Below, one piece after another: positions 12,433 through 24,007 of a DNA stretch of 64,000 nt (positions within the stretch are counted from its first letter, which is position 1; the number at the start of each line of letters is the position of its first letter). Location of the stretch: contig BRKX01000004.1 of NCBI GenBank assembly GCA_026008535.1, positions 15,401,501 to 15,465,500 on the forward strand. Direction: 5' to 3'. The notes beneath the pieces are model-generated. The model was not told the DNA's origin. It did no database searches and worked only from the letters and a program-made list of their open reading frames with translations. This stretch comes from Perilla frutescens (Eukaryota > Streptophyta > Magnoliopsida > Lamiales > Lamiaceae). The position numbers were made by a program, and so were the translations under genes.

Positions 12433-13255
12433 CCCGATTCATTCAATGAGTTTCAGGTTGAGGAGTCGAGGCCTGGGTAGGAGCGTTGTGAACACAAGAG
12501 AACCCCACAAACTTGTGTTTATCTTTTGCATTCTCTTCTTTTGAAAATACTCATGATATTATTATTAGTACATTGATCACTCTTTTTGCTTATGATCAAT
12601 GATTATTGGGGATGGGAATAGCCCGATCTTTTGTAGGTTATGATGTATATAACTTGATATTATGCAAAACAATTTAAAGGCGGGTCGTTCGATCTTGGAG
12701 CCTTTTATGTATGAAGTATGTTATTGAACCCTGTATTATGTATGTTAAAATGTAGGACGTTAGCCAGGCGGGTTGAGTAAGACCTATGAGCCCGATAGGT
12801 TAGATGCTTTTACTTAAATCCATGTTATGTGACAAAATAGATATGATAAATTGCATATTATAAACGTGATTGTGAAAAATTTATATTGAAAATTATGATG
12901 CCTTACCTCATCATGCTATTATCATGTTTTGACCTTAGCTTCCGCTCATATTGAATAAAAGCACACAAAAATATGAAAGTAAATTGTATGTTAAGTGACG
13001 TGGCCAAACAGAGTAGTTTGGGGCGTTACAGCTTCAACTTTGAAATTCCTTGGCTCAATCCCCTAGCAGTATGCCCATATTGACTGTTCTACGAACTTCC
13101 TTAGTTGCATCCCTCAAAAGAGAGCTTATTTCTTCACTTATTCCCATCACATGCACATCTCCACAGACACGTCAAATTCTCCCAAAAACACTTAGCCAGA
13201 TAGTGATTAATGCGTGAAATGGTATCAAAATAAGCACGAAGAATATGCTCGATCA

Positions 13256-13266
13256 AACCCCTCCAC
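13256..13266 (-). other. Polypurine tract of the Athila-like element
   Basis: On the minus strand this reads GTGGAGGGGTT and lies directly before the 3' LTR. It is the expected site of plus-strand priming in reverse transcription. Confidence 0.6.
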
Positions 13267-14502
13267 ATTTAAATCCTGCTCGTCCTCGAGCATATCTAAA
13301 CACAAAGACAACACTCAAAGCAAAACAAAGAACTAAAGCGGCTGCCTTAGATGAAAAATGTAAGAGTTAGTGCTACAATTTGAACTACCACATACCACTC
13401 CCTATCTTGCTGAATTACACATGCTCATGCTCTTCATCTAGGTTTGAAATCAGCACCTAGGTCCAGCCTCACCAAGGTTCACTCATGATCTCTCAAATTC
13501 AGGGACAAAATATGAAATAACACTCAGTCATGAGTTGCTACCCTCAATATCAAATTGCCCGTTTGTCACAACCTTCATCAACAAATAAGTTCTACACGCA
13601 TCAAAAGGTCTTTTCCACCAAGTGTAACGGGGCTTGGGTGTACAGGGTGGATTAATTTGGATAAGTAGCTCAATAAGGAGGAACATATGCAAGCAATTCA
13701 AAACACAATCTCACACTTGACTGCATACTAGTGATTCTGCACTGCAGTGGCTTTGTTACTGCAAAATTCAGGTCTTTGGACAACCTTTTCTAGGTGTATC
13801 CCTTTTATTCTTCCATCCCTCTCTCTTTTTTTTTCTGAGGCTTTGCCTCTTTTTTTTTTTTCTGAGGCTTTGCCTCTTTCTTTCTTAAACGGGACCTGGG
13901 TAAGAGGCTTTTGTCCCTTCACATTTTATCCGCATAGTTCTCCAAGATGTATTTACAATCAAGAGAATGAGAAGATGAAGTTACTTGCATACGTTCACAA
14001 GGAAAAATCAAGCTAAATATAAGGCAGGCTTGAATTGTAGTGGCTGTAAATGAAAGAATTGGATGTTAAGGCTCAAACTGTGCTCACTATCTCCCACTAC
14101 AATCCATCTTTATGCAGCCAACACTTTCAAAAGACTCAAAAACAGACTTCAAAACATGCAAAAACACAATTTTTTTGAACATAAAATAAAGGCACGTAAA
14201 TATTCTTTCCCCTCCACACTTTGGACAATACAGTGTCCGCACTGTGAAGAAAGAAAAGAACCACAAATAACTAAAAACATGAAAAGGAAAAGAAAAACAG
14301 ATAACAAAAAGGAAAGGGTAGAAAAGGCAAACTCTCAATCCACCATGTGGCGGATTACTTGTTCCAGCACTGTGAGGCGAGCGGCAATGTCATCCAACCG
14401 GTGGACAAAGGTGTCCTCAAGCCTCTGAGTAGCAGAAGTGATGAGGGCTTGAAGTTCTGGTAGAAGGGAAACGGGAGCAGCTGCAGGATCTACAGGAGAA
14501 AC
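13267..14502 (-). other. Non-coding 3' region of the Athila-like element
   Basis: It lies between the third ORF and the polypurine tract. No conserved protein is seen. At about 13829-13880 a short tandem duplication pairs two copies of 'CTGAGGCTTTGCCTC' with long T-runs. ORFs on both strands here (13747-14016, 14063-14428) are low-complexity and not supported. Confidence 0.5.
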
Positions 14503-15903
14503 TTAGCTCGGGCCTTCGATGCCTAGTCGGGTTAGTTGATATTGCCCTTGGGTATTGAAAAAGATGAGCTTCATAGCCACAAAATCAGAGATAGCAAATA
14601 ATGTGGCAAGCAAGAACTCAGGCTCAACAATGGGCACAAGCAGGCGCTGAGCTAATAAGGTAATCAAATGGCCTAACGGGGCCCAATTAAGAAAGTGGTT
14701 CCCAACAAATTGCCACTGATGACACAACCATGCACCAAAATTCAATTTTTCCCCTAGAATGATGCCATCCAAGATAAACAATTCTTGCACCGTCACAATT
14801 CCAGTGCTCTCAGTGCGATCAAAGAAAGTGCAAACAAGGAAATGGTGGCATAAATGGAGTGCATCATCCTTAATATGAGTGTTCCTAGCATATCTAGCCA
14901 CATATGCAGAATCAATAGAAATGGCCGTCCATCTCTCATCCTTATGCGAGGAGAAAGATGGGGGCACGTCACAGAAAGCCAAGTCATAGGCATCCTCGTG
15001 CAAAGAAGCATCAGTTTCAAAACCAAGAAGCACATTCAAGCTATTGATCGACAAGTGAAATTTCCTATCACCCAATGAAAACACAATAGCAAGCTCATCA
15101 TTCAAGTCACACTCAGGATCATAATCAAAAGACGATAGAAAACCTAAGCTGAGCTCTCTATGCACAGGCAAGGAAATATCAAGTAAATGTAACCAACCAA
15201 TATTAGCAAATAAAGTGAGAATGCACTCATTTACACCCAAAATAGCTATATTGTCCCAATCAAAAAGTCACGCGCCAACGAAGGTACGATCAATGTTCCT
15301 AGCAGTGCGTAACTGTACCTCATCGCGACGCCGGAATGGGGGAGGGGCGACGGAGCGTCGACGGCTACTAGAGCCAACCTGAGTGGTGTGGAGGGTGGAA
15401 GAGTCAGGAATAGGGTTCGGTCCCGACTGAGTTTGGGACCGAGTCTATCAGCGGCGCTGTGGCGACGGTGAGGCAGTGGCCTGAGAGGCCTCCGGCGGTG
15501 GAGTGACTGCACGAGGAGGCGCTGTTGGTGGTACGGTGACTGTGGTCGGCGGCGGAGAACATGGTGGAGTGGAGTCCTCTGCCGCTGGCGGGGTCGGTGG
15601 TGAAGATGGCTCGATGACGATATTGGGTATTGATGATGTGAAATCGCCGGTGGTAGAAGTGAGGAGCGGTCGGCGGTGTTTGGGGGTCGCGTGAGTTGGA
15701 GACTCACCGACTTGTCTCCTTGACCGGTGAAGGAATAGCGGTGGAGCGTTCAACTCGGGTAGCAACTGAATTGGCGGTGGCAAATCCGGTGACTGAGGTA
15801 CCTCGGTGGGCTAGAATGTTGGAGAAGGTGGCGGCGAAGGATCAGGGATAGATTCCGAGGGGGGAACCGTGCTCGCTCGTCAGGATGTACGTTTTTTGCC
15901 CAT
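14503..15903 (-). pseudogene. Third ORF of the Athila-like element (putative plant transposon protein / env-position ORF)
   Basis: Read from the ATG at 15903 down. The N-terminus is basic and proline-rich (about 15900-15450, with 'PSPPTPPAAEDSTPP'). The C-terminal domain at 15240-14503 is an open 245-codon stretch with 'FSLGDRKFHLSINSLNVLLG', 'HLCHHFLVCTFF' and 'VTVQELFILDGIILGE'. Such ORFs follow pol in Athila elements, at the position of env in retroviruses, and match the Pfam-style 'putative plant transposon protein' family. No signal peptide or clear membrane segment is visible, so calling it an envelope protein would go beyond the sequence. Stops lie in the N-terminal part, near 15880 and 15810, and a break lies near 15245. 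Its function is unknown. Confidence 0.65.
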
Positions 15904-16471
15904 GGTGGTCGGAGCTGGCCTGCGATGGAGGATGAGAAAGAACGGTAGGAGTTGGGCTGCGGTGAAAATCTGAAAAAAGAAAAATTTACGAGGAGGAGGC
16001 GGCGGTGAAATTGACTAATGTTGACGAAAGGGTTAAATTGTAGTAGAACTTAGGGTTTCTCTTAAAAAAAATCCCCAAATTGAAAGTTAATTGCAAAGGA
16101 GCCCTTCTGCTCTAGTCCTAGATCTGTCTTCCCCCCCATACTTTAATTTATAGTCTGTGAAACCCAGCAGCCACACCATTTTTTTTATATTTATTTATTT
16201 TATTATTTTTTTTGTTTTTTTTTTTTAAAACTGAAAATACGAAAATAATTTAAATGATTAAAAGCAAACAAAGGAGCAGAAAGAAGAAAAAAGGGAAGAA
16301 GAAAAACGGGTTGCCTCCCGTAAAGCGCCGTCTTTTAACGTCAGTGGCTCGACAGACATAGAGGAATCATGTGGTGAGTACCGGGGGTGCCAGATCGACC
16401 CCATCAAAATTAAACAACTCCATATCAGCATAGTATGGTTTGAGCAATTGGCCATTTACTTTCAACAACTT
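15904..16471 (-). other. Non-coding spacer between Athila pol and the third ORF
   Basis: Homopolymer-rich, with T-runs around 16180-16225 and purine stretches around 16260-16310 on the + strand. No supported ORF; the one at 16258-16455 is a chance reading. Confidence 0.5.
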
Positions 16472-19400
16472 CTAAGTGGCCAGACTTCGAATATCGACAG
16501 CTCCGTGTAGACTGATACTAACAATTTCATAAGGCCCCGTCCAACGAGACTTCAATTTTCCAAGCATGAGTCGGAGACGAGCATTGAATAATAACACCTT
16601 CTGACCAACCTCGAAAGTCTTCCTTCGGATATATTTGTCATGTAAAAAATTTGTACGATCCTTGTATCGACTAGCACTGTCGTAGGCTTCCAACCGAATT
16701 TTCTCAAGTTCTTGTAGCTAATACCTCCTTTCCGTCCTAACTAACTTGGGATCCATATTGCACTGTTTGACAGCCCAGAATGCTCGGTGTTCCAGTTCCA
16801 CAGAGAGATGGCACTGCTTCCTAAAAATTAATCGATACGGCGACATTCCAATCAGTGCTTTGAATGCCGTACGGTATGCCCATACTGCATCATCCAGCCG
16901 CAGACTCCAGTTTTGGCGGTGTGGGCATATGGTCTTCTCCAGAATGTGTTTTATCTCGCGATTTGAGACCTCTGCTTGGTCGTTGGACTGAGGATGGTAT
17001 GCCGTGGCAATCCGATGGGCAACTCCATATTTCTTAAACAAGGCCTCCAAAGTGCGGTTGCAGAAATGAGTGCCTTGGTCACTAATGATGGCTCAAGGAA
17101 CACTAAAGCGATGAAAAATCTGAGTTTTGATAAACTTAGCAACCACTTTCGAGTCATTAGTTTGAGTAGCTCGAACTTCGACCCACTTGGACACATAGTC
17201 AATGGCCAACAGGATGTAGGAATTGCCGAATGAGCTTGGGAAAGGTCCCATGAAGTCCATGCCCCACACATCAAAAATCTCACAAACTAGAATAGGTACT
17301 TGGGGCATCTCATTTCTGGAGGAAATATTACCAAGACGTTGGCAACGATCACAGTTCTTGCAAAAATAGTATGCGTCTTTGAAAATGGTTTCCCAATAAA
17401 ACCCGCAATCGAGGACCTTGCGAGCTATCCTCTTTGGCCCAAAATGGCCTCCACAAGCTTGAGCATGACAAAAGGTGAGGACAGATTTTATCTCATTATC
17501 AGGAATGCACCGTCGAATGACTTGATCTGCACAAGTTTTCCACAAATACGGGTTGTCCCAAATAAAATACTTGGCTTGGCTCTTCAACTTATTCTTCTTG
17601 GCTGATTCAGTACCCTTAGGAAACATACCAGTGGTGAGGTAGTTCACCAGATCAGCGTACCAAGGAGCGGTACTTGCAGCTGCGAGTAGGAGTTCATCAG
17701 GGAAATCGTCCGGTATGGGCATACTGTCGAACTGCGTCAGAAGCCTGCTTAAATGATCGGCAACATTGTTTTCAGCACCTTTTTTATCTTTAATTTCCAG
17801 GTCGAATTCTTGCAGTAGAAGGACCCATCGGATGAGGCGAGGTTTGGACTCTTTTTTGGAAAGCAAGTACTTTAGAGCGGCATGATCTATGTAAACCACC
17901 ACTTTGGATCCGACAATGTAGGAACGAAATTTCTCACATGCAAAAAAAACAGCCAACAATTCCTTCTCCATGGTTGTATAATTGCTTTGAGCAGGATTCA
18001 GTGTCTTAGAAGTATAGTATATGACATGACTTTGCTTCCCGCTCTTTTGGCCCAGTACAGCTCCCACTGCAAAATCACTGGCGTTGCACATGAGTTCAAA
18101 CGGAAGGCCCCATTGAGGTGGTTGAATGATTGGGGCAGATGTCAGCTTGTCCTTCAATAGATTGAAAGCTTTCTTGCACTGATCATCGAAAATGAATGGG
18201 TTGTCTTTTTGCAGCAACTTAGTCATAGGTTGAGCGATTTTGGAGAAATCCTGGATGAACCTTCGGTAGAAGTCGGCGTGGCCGAGAAAACCTCGTATCT
18301 CCTTTTCATTGGATGGGTAGGTCAACTTCATAATCAAGTCAACTTTGGCCCGATCAACCTCAATTCCTTTTTCAGAAATTACATGGCCTAGCACGATGCC
18401 CTGTTTTACCATGAAGTGGCATTTCTCAAAATTTAATACCAAGTCAGTTTCTACGCATCTTTGCAGCACCTTATCCAAGTATTCCAAGCAATGATCAAAG
18501 GAATCCCCATGGACAGTGAAATCATCCATAAAAATTTCAATGCAGCTCTCAATCAAATCTGAAAAAATGCTCATCATACACCGTTAGAAAGTGCCCGGTG
18601 CATTGCACAACCCGAAGAGCATTTTTTGACAAGCAAAAGTCCCAAATGGACATGTAGAGGTCGTCTTTTCTTGATCTTCTTGGGCTACAAAAATCTGAAA
18701 ATAGCCCGAGTATCCATCAAGAAAGCATAAAAAAGCTTTCCCAGCCAGTCTCTCGAGCATTTCATCAATAAACGGCAGAGGGAAGTGGTCTTTGCGGGTT
18801 GCATCATTCAATTTCCGGAAATTGATGCACATACACCAACCTGTCTGCAATCTCATAGGAGTCAACTCGTTGCTTTCATTCTTCACAAGTTGAAAATCAA
18901 ATTTCTTTAGAACCACGTGCACGGGGCTGACCCAAATGCTATCAGAAATAGGGTAAATGATCCCCAACTGTAGAAGCTTCAGAATTTCTTTCAGTACCAC
19001 TTCTTTCATGACCGGATTCAATTTTCTCTGAGGATCTCTGGATGGCTTGTGATCAGCTTCAAGGAGGATCCGATGCATAAAAATGTCTGGGCTTATTCCC
19101 TTGATGTCGGCTAAGGTCCAACCGATTGCTCCTTGATGCTTCTTCAAAACTGTAACTAGTCGTGCCTCTTGATCTTCAGATAAATCTTTGCTGATGATGG
19201 CAGGCAATGTGTCTCCTTCCCCCAGGTATACATACTTCAGATGTTCGGGGAGAACTTTTAATTCCAGCACGGGAGCCTTCACATGAGATGGTAAAAGCGG
19301 CTCTGTATTGGTCGATATGGGCATACGGCCTGTCAGATTCCTCATCGGAAACTCCTTAGTGGCATACAACTGATGTATAATCTCCCTAATTGTGGCCTCT

Positions 19401-20584
19401 TCTTCTGAATTGGCAGCTTTTTCGGGCACACCACCAAAAAGAACATGTTCCAGCTTATCATCCCTGAAATTATGCTCAACAAATTCGTCAACTAGGGAAT
19501 CAACAATATCAATCATGTATAAAGCTTCGGGGTCCTCGACATGCTTCATAGCCTCAAATATGTTAAATGTGACAATGTCTCCATCAAACTCAAAACTCAT
19601 CATACCTTTATCTACATCAATTTTTGTTTTTGTTGTTTTCATGAATGGACGACCTAGCAGAATCAATGACCTATGTGCAGAGAAAGAATCATCTATATCC
19701 ACAATATAAAAATCAACAGGGAAAATCAAATCGTTAACCTTAACAAGGACATCTTCTACAACACCTTGAGGATATGCGTTGGACCTGTTAGCTAATTGGA
19801 TAATGACTCGAGTATCTTTCATAGGACCTAACTGCAGATCTTTGTACATAGATAGATGCATGACATTGATAGATGAACCTAAGTCTAGCATGACTTTCTC
19901 TACCTTTTTACACCCGATGATGCAAGGTATAGTGAACATACCTGGGTCTCTGCACTTTTGTGGCAACTTTCGTTGAATAACGGCAGAGACATTCTCACCT
20001 ACCTTGATTTTTGCATCCTTCCCATACCTCATCTTTTTGGAGCATAACTCCTTCAAGAATTTCACATATCGTGGGACTTTCTTGATGGCATCGATCAATG
20101 GTAGCTTGATTTTCACCTTTTTGAACAACTCGAGGATTTCTTTTTCATCATCCTCTTTCTTATGCCTTGCTAACCTGGAAGGAAAAGGAGTTGAATCAAA
20201 AGTGTTAGAAATTTTGGACTGAGCTGGTACCTCAGTAAGGGTAGATTGAGTAGGAGTTGATTCGCCTTTAGCGGTGGGACTATCGTCAGTCCCTGTGGTA
20301 TGCCCATACTGCAGCCCTTTTTCTTTTTTTGCTTCAACTTCAGCCAATTCTTTTCCACTTTGAAGTGTAATAGCACTGACATTTCCTCTCGGATTTTGCT
20401 CAGTTTGGGACGGAAGTTTCCCTTGATTCCCTTGCATCTTGTTCATTTGAGTAGCAAGCTGGGTGATCTGTGTGCCTATACTGCCGAGGGCAGCCTGAGT
20501 GTCTTGCTGGAACGCCTTCTGACTTTGTGCTAAATTGTTCACTAGGGCACTGCTCTGCTCGAGGCACTTCATAATCTCACTCAT
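16472..20584 (-). pseudogene. pol: Athila-like pol: protease, reverse transcriptase, RNase H, integrase
   Basis: From 20584 down: a spacer with 'KLPSQTEQNP' and 'VSAITLQSGKEL'; an aspartic protease with 'LDLGSSINVM' (D-L-G, as is normal in Athila) and 'LILLGRPFM'; RT with 'FRKLNDATRKDHFPLPFIDE', 'FLDGYSGY' and 'IFMDDFTVHG' (the catalytic box as FMDD); RNase H with 'MCNASDFAVGAVLGQKSGK'; the integrase zinc-binding region 'HAQACGGHFG...CKNCDRCQ'; the catalytic core 'VWGMDFMGPFPSS', 'ISDQGTHF', 'YHPQSNDQAEVSNREIK'; and a C-terminal 'FEVGQKVLLFNARLRL'. In-frame stops lie near 18582 (after 'NAPGTF'), 17091 (before 'AIISDQG') and 16716, each one C-to-T change from a sense codon. The first ATG overlaps the gag stop by 4 bases (ATGA). 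Non-functional. Confidence 0.93.
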
Positions 20585-21895
20585 ACTGGGACAGGCTTGT
20601 CAGTATGGGCATACTGACTGTGTCTCGGAGGCTTCGGGGGTAAATCTCTGTGGGAAGGCTGATCTCCAGGTTGCTTCCAGCGAAAATTAGGATGATCCCT
20701 CCAACCTGGGTTGTAGGTGTTAGAAAAAGGATCAAAATTCCATTTTCTTCTCATGTTATCCTGATGTGGGTAGGAATCGTAGTTCTTTTCTCTGAGGGCA
20801 TCCTGCTGCATATCTCCAGAACCATAGCAAGCTTGCTCAGGCGTAGATTCTTGCAAAGTCAGGCATTCATTAGTGAAATGCCCACTTTCGGTGCAAACTC
20901 CACAACGAGAGCCTTTTGTTTGTGCAACCGTCAAACCCCGAACTAGAGATGTTAGGGTATCAATTTTCTCATTAACTCCGGAACCTTCAGCCCATTCAAT
21001 TCCCTTCACAGGTTGATGTCGTTCCTCATCTTCATCATCATACTGTTGTCCTCCGGATACCATGTCCATGATTAGTTGCTTCACCTCTGCCAAAGTTTTG
21101 TTAGTGAGTGAGCCTCCACTGGCGGCATCAACAATTTTCCTATCAAACGTCGACATGCCATGATCGAAATAATTGGTGAACAACTGATAGTCAGTGAATC
21201 TGTGGTCTGGACATCTGCAGCATAGTTGTTGGAATCTTGCCCAATAGTCAGCCAAACTCTCACTGGGTTTCTGCTTGATGTTGCTAATGGCCATTCGAAG
21301 ATTTGCAGCTCTAGTTTCTAGAAAGAATTTGCGCAGAAAATGTTCTTCCATCTCATCCCAAGTGGTAATCGACCCCGGTGGAAGATCAAAAATCCATTCC
21401 CTCGCCCTGCCTTGCAAAGTGTGCGAGAAGGTCAATAAGCGCAGGTTATTGTCTGAAAATTACTTGAGGACGCAAGGTAGAACAAACCCAATCAAATTCT
21501 GCTAAATGAGTGTGTGCACTTTCTCCAGGTGAATCACTGAACTTGGGCAGCACTTGTATGAATCCAGGCCTGATCTCTGCATTATTGGTAATGGTAGGCA
21601 ACACGATGCAGATAGGTCTGTTGTTTCGATGACGGCCCAGCTCTCGAATTAATGGGGCAGGTTCAGTGGCATCAGTATTGACTAGAGCTTGATTTGCATC
21701 CTGATTAGCATGTGGATTCCCATTATTAGGTGGATTTGCATTATTTGCCATGCTGAACAGTTGATGCAGACCAAAAGTTTCTTGTTCGGATTGGGAAGTC
21801 TATCTAGATTCCCGAGCAGCCTTCCTCAATTGGTGTAATCTCCTCTCCGACTCTGGATTGAACAATAACTCTCCTTCGTGTGAAGAACGGGTCAT
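20581..21895 (-). pseudogene. gag: Athila-like gag
   Basis: The minus-strand ATG at 21895 starts 'MTRSSHEGELLFNPESERRL'. An in-frame TAG at 21800-21802 follows, then the same frame continues into 'MANNANPPNNGNPHANQD'. The capsid part includes 'PGESAHTHLAEFDWVC', 'TFSHTLQGRAREWIFDLP' and 'FLRKFFLETRAANLR'. A CCHC-like nucleocapsid knuckle (about 20905-20865) reads 'CGVCTESGHFTNEC'. A frameshift between 21446 and 21435 separates the two halves. The protein would form the particle that packages the element's RNA. An alternative start at 21751 is less likely because the upstream part is in frame and gag-like. Confidence 0.88.
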
Positions 21896-21976
21896 GCACT
21901 GAAAAGAACAGAAATAAACAACGTAAGAAAAAAAATGGCAAACTGAAAAGTTTCGAATAATTACTACTTTAGAACC

Positions 21977-21996
21977 GATCCCCGGCAACGGCGCCA
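21977..21996 (-). other. Primer-binding site for tRNA-Asp
   Basis: The + strand reads GATCCCCGGCAACGGCGCCA, the 3' end of plant tRNA-Asp with its CCA. The minus strand therefore carries its complement 5 bases inside the 5' LTR. Athila and Tat elements commonly use tRNA-Asp as the primer. Confidence 0.88.
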
Positions 21997-22001
21997 AAAT
22001 T

Positions 22002-23365
22002 TGGTGCATCATTTTTCACCAAAAATAATCCGACACGTAGTCGGTATGCCCACACTACCCAGAATAGTAGCAAGCAAGATCGTCTCTCAAAGAATCGGTG
22101 AGAATTACTCGTGGCTTACTCAATCTGCAGAACTCAACTCTTAAAATGGAAAATTTCTGTTTTTAAAATTAAACACACGAAAATAATAATTCAACAAGAA
22201 TTTAAAGAACAATCAAAACAACGATTCTAAACGAATTGATGAAAATATTCTGATTGCCAACTACTCCACTCTGGTGCACTAAATTGATCCTCAACACAAA
22301 GATGCAATTAATTAGCACATGCAAATCGGTTATGACTGCCGAAGACACTTACTTACACAGCTTTATTTCTCCATATTTTCTCGATAAATAGGAAGACACT
22401 TCACTAAATATTTCTCTAGTCAACTGATAACCGTAAGAGACACTCTAGAGATTTAACGAGTTGGCCACTTAGAGATCTAGAGAAATCCGATTCTAATTTA
22501 ACAGACTCTGACACAGGACTTATTAAAATTAGATTATTATTCTCATGGTTCTTACGAACCGTTTTACCACTTATCAATTCTAAACCACAATTGCGGATGG
22601 CCGACTTAATTGGCGAGTGATTAATTCCTATACACCGAATATTTGCAACTACTCAGTATTATCGAAATAATCACGACTCGAATTACAAAGAATAATAAAT
22701 ACACGCACATGAATTAATAGAGATAAATATTTAGGTCTCACAGTTCGAGTCGGCCAGAGCTTCGTAAGTTGTTCTCGGAATAGAGGAGTTAGTTAACTTG
22801 TGTACTCATAATCAAAGTCGAGTTGTTGTTGAAATTCACGCACATGAACAAAATGAATAAGATGAATGAAAATCGGTACTAGAGATTAATGTGTTCATTG
22901 CTGCTGTTTTTTCTTGTTCGATAAATCTCTCAAAAAATCCTTACTAATGAAAATCAGATCCTAATATAAAGAAAAAATATCCTTAGAATTAAGTATCCAA
23001 CAAGGAAATAAAATCCTACTATATCTAAACTAGGTAGTTTCCAAGGAGAGGACTCCTTAGAGGCGGTGGTGATCAGAAATCTGCACTCATGCTTGGGCTG
23101 GATCAAATTCTCCCACAAAACAGGCCCAAACCACTCGCACAGCTTCAACTTTGAAATTTCTCGGCCCATCCCCTGGCAGTATGCCCATACTGACTGTTCT
23201 ACGAACTTCCTTAGTTGCACCCCTCAAAAGAGAGCTTATTTCTTCACTTATTCCCATCACCTGCACATCTCCACAGACACATCAAATTCTCCCAAAAACA
23301 CTTAGCTAGATAGTGATTAATGCGTGAAATGGTATCAAAATAAGCACGAAGAATATGCTCGATCA
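22002..23365 (-). repeat. 5' LTR of the Athila-like element
   Basis: 1364 bp, TGGTGC...GATCA on the + strand. It is the uninterrupted partner of the LTR at 9554-13255, with visible scattered substitutions between them. It contains the near-palindrome CAGTATGCCCATACTG at 23177-23192. Confidence 0.92.
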
Positions 23366-23938
23366 TTCATCTTTCAAGATTATGTAAATTTATGGACCCA
23401 TAGCCCGAAATTCTACATATGCAAGTCAATTTCATCCTTTGACATTCCTTGATATCGATTTAAGTGTAACATTGCTTTCAGGGGAACTCCTATCTGATGT
23501 TCAATTCCTATTAGGGGAACTCCCATCTGATGTTTAACTCCTAATACCCCCTATCCACTTGCACTCCCTCACTTGCAACATTAGTCTCCGAACCCTCCTC
23601 CGTGGGCAATTCGGAAAGTGCAAGACTACTTTTAATATGGGGCTTTGGCTCGCACAGCCGTATGATGTCCGTAAGAAAGGTTTGTAGTTTTCCAAACCTG
23701 GTCTCCTCACGTTGAACTCGTTTTCATTCAAGAGCTTGGATAAAATTCCTACTTTCCCCTTCCATACTTCTGTCGCTGAGATTGTTGTCAAAAAAAGGCT
23801 TTTAGGTCTCCTACTGGTTTGTGCGCTTACCCAGTCTTCATATATTGGTCTCTTCCTCTTATTTCTAGTTGCTCTGTAAGAAACGCCAACTGGATCCAGA
23901 TTGGGTGCTTTTAAAATAGTCTGTATCCACTCCCTCAT
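23366..23938 (-). other. Uncharacterised ORF region, probable upstream part of locus B
   Basis: The minus-strand ORF 23938-23534 (134 codons) starts 'MREWIQTILKAPNLDPVG' and is rich in Lys/Arg. It is not recognised. 23366-23533 continues the sequence that was joined to 9553 before the Athila insertion. Its place upstream of the Ulp1-like module at 9549-9375 suggests an exon of the same gene, but no conserved domain supports this. Confidence 0.25.
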
Positions 23939-24007
23939 TAGACGGGATCAAGATTAGTGAAACAACAACCTGCAAAAGATAAAATAAAAGCACTAGTCCA
24001 TTTTTCT

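Larger units (their letters stand above)
10699..13030 (+). mobile_element. Solo LTR (2332 bp) of a Ty3/gypsy element, nested in the Athila LTR
   Basis: It begins TGTGATACCCCC and ends GGGGCGTTACA, and is flanked by the 5-bp duplication GCTTC (10694-10698 and 13031-13035). The partner Athila LTR shows the uninterrupted site (GCTTCAACTTTG at about 23134), which proves the insertion. There is no PBS, coding region or second LTR, so the internal part was lost by LTR-LTR recombination. Inside it: a GC-rich block (about 11078-11232), a TATA box, short repeats of 'CCTTCGGGG' (about 12135-12215), and a hairpin (12411-12432) shared with other LTRs here. The 3' end matches 1-349. The short ORFs inside it are not genes. 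Confidence 0.93.
9554..13255 (-). repeat. 3' LTR of the Athila-like element, interrupted
   Basis: 9554-10698 plus 13036-13255 align base for base (with scattered changes) to the other LTR at 22002-23365. The break is the solo LTR at 10699-13030 together with one copy of its 5-bp target. After removing these the LTR is 1365 bp against 1364 bp for its partner. A purine-rich tract (minus strand) abuts it at 13256. Confidence 0.9.
9554..23365 (-). mobile_element. Athila-like Ty3/gypsy LTR retrotransposon, degenerate, with a nested solo LTR
   Basis: Two copies of one LTR bound the element: 9554-13255 (interrupted) and 22002-23365. Both start TGGTGC and end GATCA on the + strand. The target duplication TTCAT is perfect at 9549-9553 and 23366-23370. 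A 20-bp primer-binding site beside the upper LTR matches the 3' end of plant tRNA-Asp, so the element is on the minus strand. Order in that sense: LTR, PBS, gag, protease-RT-RNase H-integrase, a third ORF, polypurine tract, LTR. Without the nested 2337 bp it is about 11.5 kb, normal for Athila. All ORFs carry stops or frameshifts, so it cannot move by itself. It inserted into a probable Ulp1-like locus. Confidence 0.92.

Noticed and set aside
15246..15707. 153-codon minus-strand ORF rich in Arg and Pro
   Set aside because: It is an alternate frame of the low-complexity N-terminus of the Athila third ORF.
21977..21996. tRNA-Asp 3' end on the + strand, as a tRNA gene
   Set aside because: Only the last 20 bases with CCA are present, next to an LTR. 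It is the retrotransposon primer-binding site.
21800..22012. 70-codon ORF starting within the Athila LTR
   Set aside because: Its first part reads through the LTR end and PBS. Only the part from 21895 down is gag.
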